Part shown: positions 23,121-30,883 of the stretch, one piece after another
How positions within the stretch are numbered: the first letter of the stretch is position 1
Layout of the letters: every line of letters starts with the position of its first letter
From: JACVRW01 sp035650215
Lineage (GTDB): Bacteria; Actinomycetota; Thermoleophilia; Solirubrobacterales; Thermoleophilaceae
Assembly (NCBI GenBank): GCA_035650215.1
Contig: DASRIC010000008.1
Location: 1-64,000 of the forward strand
Length of the DNA: 64,000 nucleotides
Direction: 5' to 3'
Made by a program: the position numbers and the translations under genes
Notes under the pieces: model-generated
The model's input: only the letters and a program-made list of their open reading frames with translations
Told to the model about the DNA's origin: nothing
Database searches by the model: none

Positions 23121-25000
23121 ATCTCCTTGTCGATCATCATCATCACCTTCTCGGTGTACAGGTCGAACTCACCGCGGCGTGCCTCGATCCGGAGCTCCCA
23201 CTCGCCGGCGGGGGCGAGGTTCGCCTCCTTGACGACGTAGGCGCCCGGCTCCATGCCGCGCTTGGCTCGATACCGCAGCGGGCCGATGTCCCGCTCCTCG
23301 AGCACGGCCGAGACCCTGACGTCGTCAGGTCGTCCCTTCTCGAACTCGAGATGGATCTCGTTGCGCCCGACCGATCCCGGCTCCACCGCGAGGGTGGCCC
23401 GCATCGGACCGAGCTTGAGCTCCTCCGTCATCTCTTCGTGCATGTCGATCTCGGTGCGCGCCGGCGGGGCGTTCACGAGCCCTGCCGTGACGCCCACGAC
23501 GATGAGCACGATCGCGAGCTCTACACCAGCTAGACGGAGAAAACGGCGCCGTTCCACGACAGACGCGACCTGCTCGCGCAGCCGTGGGACGGCAAAGCGG
23601 TTGTTGTAGGCCCCGAGGGCGAGGAGCGGAAGGACGAGCCCGATCTTGATCAGGAGCAGGACGCCGTACTCGGTCTCCCAGAGTCCGCGCCAGGCGCGCA
23701 CTTGCAGGTAGCCGTTGATGGCGCCGGCCACCAACAGCACGGCGACCGAGACGACTGCCGTGGTCGAGAAGCGCGGCACTGCTGTGGCGGCGAGCGGCCA
23801 GCGATCAGCCCGGGCAAACACCAGCCCAGCGACCAGGAACGCGAGACCCCCGGTCCACACGGCCGCAGCCTGTACGTGCGCGGCATCCGCGATGACCGAC
23901 CCCACGCCCGAGACGCTTGCATGGCCTGACAGTCCCGGGGTGAATGCCATCCCCAGCCCGAGCAGCACCATCACCGTCGCCAGCACGCGGCTCGAACGAC
24001 CATCCGTCTCGGTAGCGTGCTGGGCGACCACGGTTCGGGAGAGATCGCCGCCGGTAACCGGGCGGGACCTCTCGGCCACCGCGCTCGTTCCGCGGCCCCC
24101 GCTGCCGCCTTGGCGGCCGGCGATCGGGGAGCCCGTCGGGCGGTCCACGGGCTCGCCGCGACGGGGCTGGAACCGAACGTCGTCCGGGCGGCCGTTCCCG
24201 CTCTCACGGCGGTCCTCTCGCACCCGACGGCGCGCGACCAGCGCGACCACGCAGAGCGCCGACGCCAACCCGGCGCGGGCCAAGGCGAAGTCGCCGAAGC
24301 GCGTACCGGAGACCGACGAGATCACGTCCCACTGGAAGCCGTATGCCAGGTCCTCCCCCGCCGCCGCCGAGCCCTGAAGCGCGAGTTCCACGAGCGACAC
24401 CACCGCGAGGGTTGCGGCAAGACCGGCAAGGATCGCCAGCAACCTCCGCCGCACCGGCGCCGCGGCGGCCCGGAGCGCAAACACCAGGGCGGCCACGCCA
24501 CCCACGCACGCGAGCAGCAGCGTGAAGTCGAGGAAGCGACCGCCGAGGTAGAACACCGACGTCGTGAAGGGCGTGTCCTCGAGCACCTGGGCCGCCACGC
24601 CCGCGGGCTGGGGCCCGCGCTCCTTCACGTGGAACACCCAGGCGCCGTTGATCGGATCCGAGTCGGCCGAGATCACGCGCCAGGCGACCGTGTAGGTCCC
24701 CTGCTCGAGCTCGCCGTCGATGGCCACACGGACCTCGCTCGGCTTGGGCCGGGTAATTGTCTCGCCGTCCACACGATTGCCCTCGCCGTCGTAGACGGCG
24801 ATCGACCCGAGCGCGGTCTCAACCGGCTCGTCGAAGCGCAGCTCCACGTGTTTCGGGGACTCCTCGACGACCCGGTCTCTGGCCGGGTCGGTCGCGATCA
24901 ACGTCGAATGTGCCCCAGCAGCGGGGGCGAGCGCCAGCATCGCGACCATGACGGCGGCCGCAAACAGGCACCTCCTTGCGAGGCAAGACAGCGGGATCAA
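23117..25000 (-). CDS. CopC-CopD-YtkA-like fusion, copper handling
   Basis: About 627 residues. After a signal peptide ending APAAGA comes a CopC domain (AHSTLIATDPARDRVVEESP, with the N-terminal His and a later FHV as copper ligands). A multi-helix CopD domain follows (GGRFLDFTLLLACVGG, then GHASVSGVGSVIADAAHVQAAAVWTGG and EYGVLLLIKIGLVLPLLALGAYNN), and finally a periplasmic YtkA/FixH-like beta domain (LGPMRATLAVEPGSVGRNEIHLEF). Between two CopD helices is an unusual hydrophilic insert of about 80 residues rich in Arg/Gly/Ser. The start is uncertain: TTG at 25000 follows GGAAGGAAGG and gives a full signal peptide, while the first ATG (24949) would leave it too short. It lies between a membrane-protein gene and ycnI in one operon. 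Confidence 0.82.
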   Translation of the reverse strand: MIPLSCLARRCLFAAAVMVAMLALAPAAGAHSTLIATDPARDRVVEESPKHVELRFDEPVETALGSIAVYDGEGNRVDGETITRPKPSEVRVAIDGELEQGTYTVAWRVISADSDPINGAWVFHVKERGPQPAGVAAQVLEDTPFTTSVFYLGGRFLDFTLLLACVGGVAALVFALRAAAAPVRRRLLAILAGLAATLAVVSLVELALQGSAAAGEDLAYGFQWDVISSVSGTRFGDFALARAGLASALCVVALVARRRVREDRRESGNGRPDDVRFQPRRGEPVDRPTGSPIAGRQGGSGGRGTSAVAERSRPVTGGDLSRTVVAQHATETDGRSSRVLATVMVLLGLGMAFTPGLSGHASVSGVGSVIADAAHVQAAAVWTGGLAFLVAGLVFARADRWPLAATAVPRFSTTAVVSVAVLLVAGAINGYLQVRAWRGLWETEYGVLLLIKIGLVLPLLALGAYNNRFAVPRLREQVASVVERRRFLRLAGVELAIVLIVVGVTAGLVNAPPARTEIDMHEEMTEELKLGPMRATLAVEPGSVGRNEIHLEFEKGRPDDVRVSAVLEERDIGPLRYRAKRGMEPGAYVVKEANLAPAGEWELRIEARRGEFDLYTEKVMMMIDKEM

Positions 25001-25047
25001 CCTTCCTTCCGCGCGCCGCGACAGCGTCCCGGCGCGCCCTCCGAGGC

Positions 25048-25653
25048 CTACGGACAGGCGCCGGCGGGAGGAGCGCGCGGCCCGTGGGCCGGCGCAAGCA
25101 CGGACGACACCGTCACGCGCGTGACGTCGGTGAGGCCGACCACTGGGAGCGGTCGGCGGAGCACGGCTCGCACCGCCGGAATCGCCTGCGCAAGCAGGCA
25201 TCCGAAACGGTGCCCAAGGGCGTACAGGGCGCCCGCGAGGAGCAGCGCCCCGATTGCGAACGGAAGCTGAAGCGCAAGGCCGGTCAGGAAGGTCGGCTCG
25301 ACCGCCACCGTGTAGGGCGCCGAGCCGGAGGCGAGCACGTGCTCGAGATGCTCCTGCACGGCGAAGCCGATCGGCGGCATGAGCGCGAAGAGCGGCACGG
25401 GCGCCTGCGTACGCGCCTTGCCGCCCCGCATGCCGTCGCCGATGCAGAGCACGAGTCCTGCCGCGAGAACGGTGATGCCGGCGGCCACTAGCACGGGCAT
25501 GGACGCGAACCAGTTATGGCTCTCGTCCATGTGTTCGTGCATCGCGCCGGGGTTGGCCGGCGGGACGAGAAGGTAGGCGAGGCAATGAGCGCTGAGCCAG
25601 GACGCGCACGCCATCGGCAGCGCGATCAGCCACGCAACTTTCTTTCGCCTCAT
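25048..25653 (-). CDS. Membrane protein in copper operon
   Basis: A 201-residue protein with about four hydrophobic segments: KVAWLIALPMACASWLSAHC near the N-terminus, MPVLVAAGITVLAAGLVLC, LFALMPPIGFAVQEHLEHVL, and LTGLALQLPFAIGALLLAGA. The exposed loop GAMHEHMDESHNW and the segment VQEHLEHVL are rich in His and acidic residues and could bind metal (inference). No family recognised. It lies 47 bp upstream of the CopC-CopD fusion on the same strand, so a part in copper handling or in a linked cytochrome process is suggested by context. Confidence 0.7.
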   Translation of the reverse strand: MRRKKVAWLIALPMACASWLSAHCLAYLLVPPANPGAMHEHMDESHNWFASMPVLVAAGITVLAAGLVLCIGDGMRGGKARTQAPVPLFALMPPIGFAVQEHLEHVLASGSAPYTVAVEPTFLTGLALQLPFAIGALLLAGALYALGHRFGCLLAQAIPAVRAVLRRPLPVVGLTDVTRVTVSSVLAPAHGPRAPPAGACP

Positions 25654-25725
25654 CAGACGGACAGGTACTCCTTCCTGTGCGTTCGCTTTACCCCATAGGG
25701 ACCCGGACGAAGCGTCGCCGGAAAG

Positions 25726-26025
25726 TTAAGGCACGTTCACGTAGTCGCCCGTCGAGGCGCACGGGTCGGTGGCGGTGCCGTAGACCCCGATGGAAACCCG
25801 TTCGCCAGGCGCACCGAGGTGGACGAACACATGCAAGGGATGCGGGTTCGTCGTTCCCTCGTACTGCGGCAGCGTCACGAAGCGCTCACCGCCACTCTGC
25901 GCGAGCACGACACAAGCGCCGTTGCCGGTCTGCAACGCGTGCCGATGGGTGGCGCCCGCGGTGGTCGGCGCGAGAAGCGCAGCGGCCACGCAGACCACCC
26001 CCGCCACTGCAAAGCGTCTCTTCAT
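25726..26025 (-). CDS. Small secreted protein, unknown
   Basis: A 99-residue protein with a clear signal peptide (MKRRFAVAGVVCVAAALLAPTTAGA) and a short mature domain starting THRHALQTGNGACVVLAQSGGERFV and ending GTATDPCASTGDYVNVP. Two cysteines in the mature part could form one disulfide. His residues cluster at the mature N-terminus (THRH) and in NPHPLHVFVHLG. No family recognised. It is the first gene on this strand after the LVIVD block and lies 72 bp upstream of the copper-operon membrane protein gene, so it may be cotranscribed with it. Confidence 0.6.
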   Translation of the reverse strand: MKRRFAVAGVVCVAAALLAPTTAGATHRHALQTGNGACVVLAQSGGERFVTLPQYEGTTNPHPLHVFVHLGAPGERVSIGVYGTATDPCASTGDYVNVP

Positions 26026-26058
26026 GTGTCTCCCTCCTCCGAGGTCGTGAGGGAACCA

Positions 26059-26080
26059 GAGGGCGGCCGCAGCCGCCCTC
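26059..26080 (-). terminator. LVIVD-block hairpin 1
   Basis: Stem GAGGGCGGC/GCCGCCCTC with a 4-nt loop, 32 bp past the stop codon of the first LVIVD gene. One of four related hairpins, each 21-32 bp downstream of a minus-strand LVIVD gene. No U tract. Confidence 0.6.
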
Positions 26081-26112
26081 CGTCTCCGTTACTCGGTCTA
26101 TGGCATGTCGCC

Positions 26113-27564
26113 TTACGGGCGACCCTTCCCCTTGCCGGGGCCTGGCGCGAAGTTCCGCCCCTTGCCCTTCGCCGTCGACGACAGGGAGAACTCCTGCGTC
26201 TGCGGGTTCAGGTGCGGCAGCCTCAGCGCTCCCGCTGTCGCCTTCCCGGTGAAGCGGAAGACGTTGAGCCCCGTCTGGATCTCCGACTCGTAGATGAAAT
26301 TGTTGTACCAGTACGAAGACCACGCGCCCGCGAGCTGCGTGGGCACGACGGGCGGGGGATCGGACCAGCCGATCGCCTCCGCGTTGGCCGGGTCGGTGAA
26401 GTCCACGACCCACGTGCCGGCCTGATAATGACCGCCGACCATGATGTAGCGACCGTTTCGGGTCGGCACCATGTTGTAGTTGTGGATCGTGCAGTTCTCG
26501 GCTGCGGTCTGCGGCCGCGGCAGCGTCCACTGACCCAGCTTCTCGCCCGTGTCCGCGTCGTAGAAGAAGGCGCTCTTCTTCACGGCCGGATCGGTGGCCT
26601 CGCACTCGGGCTGGGTACCGCCACCCGGCTCCCAGCCGAGGACGACGACCTCGCCGTCCCAGGTGAAGGCAGCGGAGTGCCAGTTGCCGTTGCAGAGCGG
26701 GCCGCCGGTGTTGCAGACGCCCGGCTCCTCGATCGTGTACAGGAACTCCGGATCGGTCAGGCTTCCGCCGCCCGGGCCGCCGATCGAGAACACGTTCGAC
26801 ATGTGACCGGAGGCGGACGCGAGCTTGTTCACGTCGCCGAGGATCACGCCGTTGTCATGCGCGGCGTGGCCGCCCTCGAGCGGCTCGCGGCGCACGTGAC
26901 TCGCCGAACCCGGATCGTCGAGCGGAACCTGGACGATGTCGATCCAGTCGCAATCCTGCTGGCCAGCCGGCAACGCCGTGTTTCCGCCAGACGTCGCGTT
27001 GTAGATCACCGCGCGGTTGTTCGCCGCATCGGGCACCAGGGTGAGCGTGTGCGTGCCGCAGCCGGGCGAGTCGGCCTCCGGCCGAGCGCTGAGCTCGACC
27101 GAGCCGATCAGCTCGGGGTCCTCGAGATTGCTGATGTCGAAGATGTGCATCCCCTCGAACCCGGTCGGCACTGCCTCGCCGTCGCAGGTCGCGCCGGCGG
27201 CAGCCGGGGAGTTCCACGCGCGTACGAGGAAGTCGCCCCAGACGACGACGTCGCCCTGGTTGCCCTGACAGCGCGTCCAGCTGATCTGCTTCGGGTTGCC
27301 CGGCGACTTCTTGATGATTCGGAAGCCGTCGTAGTTGCCGTTGAAGACCAGGTTGCCCTGGAACGCCAGGTCGGAATTGGCCGGCGTCGGGGCCGGGCCT
27401 GGAGGATCGACCAGGAAGCTGGCCGGGTTCAGGCTGTGCCCCAGAGCCTTCAGGTTCTGCGTTGCGGGCCTCGTGTCGTGCTCAGCCGAGGCGACCGCGG
27501 GTACTGCGAGCATGGCGACGGTGCCCGCTGCAGCAAGGAGCAGCAGGCGCGAAATCCGTCTCAT
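26113..27564 (-). CDS. Secreted LVIVD-repeat beta-propeller, paralog 1
   Basis: A 483-residue exported protein: signal peptide LLLLAAAGTVAMLAVPAVASA, then blades with repeats such as GMHIFDISNLEDPELIGSVE and GTWVVDFTDPANAEAIGW, the LVIVD-type strand pattern. Conserved in the other paralogs are H172 (CGTHT), H236 (AHDNGVIL), H296 (NWHSAAF), E312 (GWEPGGG) and H361 (CTIHNYN), suggesting a metal or active site at the propeller axis. The C-terminus has the shared tail LPHLNPQTQEF followed by an extra basic Lys/Gly/Pro-rich extension. The ATG at 27564 follows GGGGAGG; it codes the MRRIS start of the signal peptide. It ends with a hairpin. Function unknown. Confidence 0.85.
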   Translation of the reverse strand: MRRISRLLLLAAAGTVAMLAVPAVASAEHDTRPATQNLKALGHSLNPASFLVDPPGPAPTPANSDLAFQGNLVFNGNYDGFRIIKKSPGNPKQISWTRCQGNQGDVVVWGDFLVRAWNSPAAAGATCDGEAVPTGFEGMHIFDISNLEDPELIGSVELSARPEADSPGCGTHTLTLVPDAANNRAVIYNATSGGNTALPAGQQDCDWIDIVQVPLDDPGSASHVRREPLEGGHAAHDNGVILGDVNKLASASGHMSNVFSIGGPGGGSLTDPEFLYTIEEPGVCNTGGPLCNGNWHSAAFTWDGEVVVLGWEPGGGTQPECEATDPAVKKSAFFYDADTGEKLGQWTLPRPQTAAENCTIHNYNMVPTRNGRYIMVGGHYQAGTWVVDFTDPANAEAIGWSDPPPVVPTQLAGAWSSYWYNNFIYESEIQTGLNVFRFTGKATAGALRLPHLNPQTQEFSLSSTAKGKGRNFAPGPGKGKGRP

Positions 27565-27718
27565 GTATGACCTCCCCATAACGGTTTCTGGTGGAGAGGG
27601 ATAACCCCATACCCGCGTGGGCCGCGTCGGGTTGGCAGCCGGAGATGTCCTATCTCCCCGTCCCTCCAAGCAGGCATTACCTACCCAGGACGCACGCAAG
27701 GCACGCATGGCGGGACGC

Positions 27719-27748
27719 GAGAGAGGGCGGCCGGAGCCGCCCTCTCTC
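27719..27748 (-). terminator. LVIVD-block hairpin 2
   Basis: Perfect 13-bp stem GAGAGAGGGCGGC/GCCGCCCTCTCTC with loop CGGA, 25 bp beyond the stop of LVIVD paralog 2. Same core as the other three hairpins. It also lies between that gene and the upstream region of paralog 1, so it separates their transcripts. Confidence 0.65.
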
Positions 27749-27773
27749 CCTCAGTGTCGTCTTGCCGCGGTCC

Positions 27774-29156
27774 TTACGGTGAGCCGAGCGTGAACTCGGA
27801 CGTCTGTGGGTTCAGGTACGGGAGTTTGCGCGCTCCCGCCTCCCATTTGCCCGACAGGTTCCAGACGATCAGCCCGCGGGTGATATCCGATTCGTAGATG
27901 CGGCCGTTGTACCAGTAGGTCGACCAGTCACCGCCCAGCTGGGTTGGGACGAGCGGCGCCGGATCGGCATACGCGACCTCGGAGGCGTTAGCGGGGTCGG
28001 TGAAGTCGACCACGCTGATGCCCGCCTGGTAGTTGCCGCCGACGAGCAGGTATCGCTTGTCGGTGGGCACCACGTTGTAGTTGTGGACGGTGCAGTTCTC
28101 CGTCGACAGCTGGTCGCGTGGAAGCACGAACCGGCCCAGCTCCTCGCCCGTCTTGGCGTCAAAGAAGAACCAGCTCTTCTTGAGGTCCGGGTCGGTGGCC
28201 TCGCATTCCGGCAACGAGCCGCCACCTGGCTCCCAGCCGAGGATGAGTACCTCGCCGTCCCAGGTGAACGCGGCCGAGTGCCAGTTGCCGCCCGTGCCCA
28301 CGCACAGCGATCCCTCGCACGCCTCGACCGTGTACAGGAACACGGGCTCCGTGAGGCTCCCGCCAGGGAACTCGTTGTCGCCGATGTCGAACACGTTCGT
28401 GTGCGAGTGGCTGGCGCACGCGAGCAAGTTGGCGTCGCCGAGAACGATGCCGGAGTCGTGGCAGCCCATCGCATCCGTCAGATCGATCGTCTGCGGCGTG
28501 GTCGGGCTCGCCGGGTCATCGAGCGGGATCTCGAAGACGTGGAACGCCTCCTGCTCCCCGGTTGCACACGTGCCCGCGGACTGGTTGTAGACCACGAGCG
28601 TGCCGGCGTCGAGGTCCGGAACAGCGCTGATCGTGTGCGAGCCGCACCCGATTGCGTCGGCGCCAGCCCGGTTGCTGATCTCGACGCTGCCGATCAGCTC
28701 CGGGTTCTCGAGATCGCTGATGTCGAAGATGTGGACGCCTTCGAACCCGGTCGGGACCGGCTGCCCGTCGCAAGTCGATCCGGCCGGCGCCGGCGAGTTC
28801 CACGCCCGGACAAGGATGTCCTCGTACACGACGATGTCGCCCTGATTGCCGTTGCACTCCGTGAACGAGACCTCGCGCGGGTTGGCAGACGACGCGATGT
28901 TGATGATCCGGAACCCCGTGTAATGACCCTGGAACGCGTACTTGCCCCAGAACGCCAGGTCCGAGTTGGCGGTGAACGTCAGCCCCGGCAGATTCGGCGT
29001 GTTGCCGAACGGCGAATAGCCGAGCGGGTGCATGTTCTTCGTGTAGTCGTACGTCGACACCGCCTCGCGGACGCTCGGCTTCTGTGCAGAAGCGACCGCC
29101 GGCAGGAGCAGCGCGCACACGCACGCAGTAACGGCGCCCAGCGCAAGCCGTCTCAT
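27774..29156 (-). CDS. Secreted LVIVD-repeat beta-propeller, paralog 2
   Basis: 460 residues. Signal peptide LGAVTACVCALLLPAVASAQ; repeats such as GVHIFDISDLENPELIGSVE and GISVVDFTDPANASEVAYAD. The invariant residues are H174 (CGSHT), H233 (CHDSGIVLGD), H293 (NWHSAAF), E309 (GWEPGGG) and H358 (CTVHNYN), with spacings 59, 60 and 65 between histidines. Tail LPYLNPQTSEFTL. Closest in sequence to paralogs 1 and 3. Many Cys (for example C171, C232, C247) suggest disulfides in the exported protein. Tandem with paralogs 1 and 3 on the same strand but separated by hairpins, so probably monocistronic. Confidence 0.85.
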   Translation of the reverse strand: MRRLALGAVTACVCALLLPAVASAQKPSVREAVSTYDYTKNMHPLGYSPFGNTPNLPGLTFTANSDLAFWGKYAFQGHYTGFRIINIASSANPREVSFTECNGNQGDIVVYEDILVRAWNSPAPAGSTCDGQPVPTGFEGVHIFDISDLENPELIGSVEISNRAGADAIGCGSHTISAVPDLDAGTLVVYNQSAGTCATGEQEAFHVFEIPLDDPASPTTPQTIDLTDAMGCHDSGIVLGDANLLACASHSHTNVFDIGDNEFPGGSLTEPVFLYTVEACEGSLCVGTGGNWHSAAFTWDGEVLILGWEPGGGSLPECEATDPDLKKSWFFFDAKTGEELGRFVLPRDQLSTENCTVHNYNVVPTDKRYLLVGGNYQAGISVVDFTDPANASEVAYADPAPLVPTQLGGDWSTYWYNGRIYESDITRGLIVWNLSGKWEAGARKLPYLNPQTSEFTLGSP

Positions 29157-29257
29157 TGGGTGTTCCCTCCCGTCATGGTGACCCCGTGGGCATTCCGTCT
29201 CCCACGCATTGGTCTGCCAATACCCGGCACCGGCGAAATTCAGACCCTCGCCGGACG

Positions 29258-29285
29258 AGAGAGGGCGGCCGGAGCCGCCCTCTCT
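29258..29285 (-). terminator. LVIVD-block hairpin 3
   Basis: Perfect 12-bp stem AGAGAGGGCGGC/GCCGCCCTCTCT with loop CGGA, 26 bp beyond the stop of LVIVD paralog 3. Nearly identical to hairpin 2. Confidence 0.65.
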
Positions 29286-29311
29286 ACCTCAACTCGGCTG
29301 TTGGGAGCCCG

Positions 29312-30700
29312 CTAGTGCTTCAGCGAGAACTCCTGTGTCTGCGGGTTCAGGTGTCCGAGCGAGATCCTCTTCCCGCCGCGCATGTTGGTGAGCTCGAAGA
29401 TGTTCAAGCCCTCACCGATGTTCGACTCGTAGATGAACCCGTCGTACCAGTAGCCCGACCAGGCCCCCGCCAGCGCACAGCGCGGACCCGCGGGTCCGTT
29501 CGATCCGCAGAACGGCGAGCCGGGCGGCACCGGCGCCGGAGGCGGATCGCTCCAGGCGACGGTCTTCGCGTTCGCCGGGTTGGTGAAATCGACCACCCAG
29601 ATCCCGGCCTGGTAGTTGCCGCTGACAAGCACGTCACGGCCGCTCTTCAGCGGCATCATGTTGTAGTTGTGCAGCGTGCAGTTCTCGTTCGCGCCCTGCG
29701 GTCGCGGAAGGGTCCACCTGCCGAGCTCCTCGCCCGTCTCGGTGTCGTAGAAGAAGAAGCTCTTCTTCTCGTCCGCGTCCTCAGCGGTGCATTCCGGCTC
29801 GAGACCACCGCCGGGCTCGTGCCCGAAGACGATCGTTTCGCCGTCCCACGAGAACCCTGCGGAGTGACCGATGGTCACGGTCGGCACCGTCACGTGATGC
29901 ATCAGCTCCGGATCGGTGAGCGAGTCGCTGAGGTCGAAGACCCGGAAGCCCTCGCCGCCGGCGCAAGCCGCCCGCATCACGTCGCCGAGGATGACCCCGA
30001 TGTCGTGGCAGGTGTGCATGCTCGGCTCGGCCCGCAGGAAGCGGGAGTTCTCAGGCGCGTCCAGCGGCACCTCGACGATGTCGAACCAGTCGCACGTCGC
30101 GGGCGGGTTGGGGTTCGTGTTCGAATGTGCGGACGAGCTGTTGTAGACGAGCAGCCGGTTGTTGTCCGGATCCGGCACGGCGGTCGCCGTGTGGGAGCCG
30201 CACGCGAGCGGAATCTGGGCCTTGAGCACCGGGTTCGCCTCGTTCGAGATGTCGAACACATGCAGGCCCTCGAAGCCCACGCCGGGCACCGCGCCGGGCG
30301 GAACCGGTACGCCGTCGCAGGTCGTACCCGCGCCGAACACTCCCGGCGTTCCCGCCGGAGTGTTCCAGGAGCGGACCACGATGTTGTCCCACACGAGGAC
30401 GTCGCCCTGGTTCCCGGGACACCGAGTCCACGACACCGGCGTCGGGTTGTCGGGGTCCGAGATGTCGCGGATCCTGAAGCCGTCCCAGTTGCCCTGGATC
30501 GCGCGGTCGCCCCAGAACGCGATGTCCGTGTGGATGTTTGGATCTCCGCCGAGGCCGCCGGTTATCGCCGGCTCGAAGATGTGGCCGAGCGGATTGATGT
30601 TCGAGGTGCGCGGATCGGTCGTATGACCTGCCTGCGCCACCGAAGGCACTACGAGCGCCGCGATGGCGCTGAAAACGAGCAGACGAGCTAGTCGTCTCAT
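29312..30700 (-). CDS. Secreted LVIVD-repeat beta-propeller, paralog 3
   Basis: 462 residues. Signal peptide LARLLVFSAIAALVVPSVAQA; blades such as GLHVFDISNEANPVLKAQIP and GIWVVDFTNPANAKTVAW. Invariant residues: H170 (CGSHT), H232 (CHDIGVILGD), H279 (IGHSAGF), E295 (GHEPGGG) and H344 (CTLHNYN). Tail LGHLNPQTQEFSLKH ends the protein. The ATG at 30700 follows AGGAGGTTCG, an optimal ribosome-binding site; the longer frame upstream is not used. A TTGACG element at 30815-30820 (minus strand) may be part of its promoter. Own 3' hairpin. Confidence 0.85.
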   Translation of the reverse strand: MRRLARLLVFSAIAALVVPSVAQAGHTTDPRTSNINPLGHIFEPAITGGLGGDPNIHTDIAFWGDRAIQGNWDGFRIRDISDPDNPTPVSWTRCPGNQGDVLVWDNIVVRSWNTPAGTPGVFGAGTTCDGVPVPPGAVPGVGFEGLHVFDISNEANPVLKAQIPLACGSHTATAVPDPDNNRLLVYNSSSAHSNTNPNPPATCDWFDIVEVPLDAPENSRFLRAEPSMHTCHDIGVILGDVMRAACAGGEGFRVFDLSDSLTDPELMHHVTVPTVTIGHSAGFSWDGETIVFGHEPGGGLEPECTAEDADEKKSFFFYDTETGEELGRWTLPRPQGANENCTLHNYNMMPLKSGRDVLVSGNYQAGIWVVDFTNPANAKTVAWSDPPPAPVPPGSPFCGSNGPAGPRCALAGAWSGYWYDGFIYESNIGEGLNIFELTNMRGGKRISLGHLNPQTQEFSLKH

Positions 30701-30833
30701 CGAACCTCCTGGGTTCATCAGGAGGCCACCGGAGGCCAGCTCCGCACGGACGGAGCCGGCGGCCAACATGGTTTGTTTGCCGCCGGCAGAAGTCTTTCGC
30801 GAGCGAACGCCCGCGTCAAGCTCATAAAAGTAG

Positions 30834-30862
30834 GAGAGGGCGGCCGATGGCCGCCCTCTCCA
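30834..30862 (-). terminator. LVIVD-block hairpin 4
   Basis: Perfect 13-bp stem GGAGAGGGCGGCC/GGCCGCCCTCTCC with a 3-nt loop, 21 bp beyond the stop of LVIVD paralog 4. Shares the GAGGGCGGC core with hairpins 1-3. Confidence 0.65.
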
Positions 30863-30883
30863 GTCCTTCGCTACTTCGAACCG

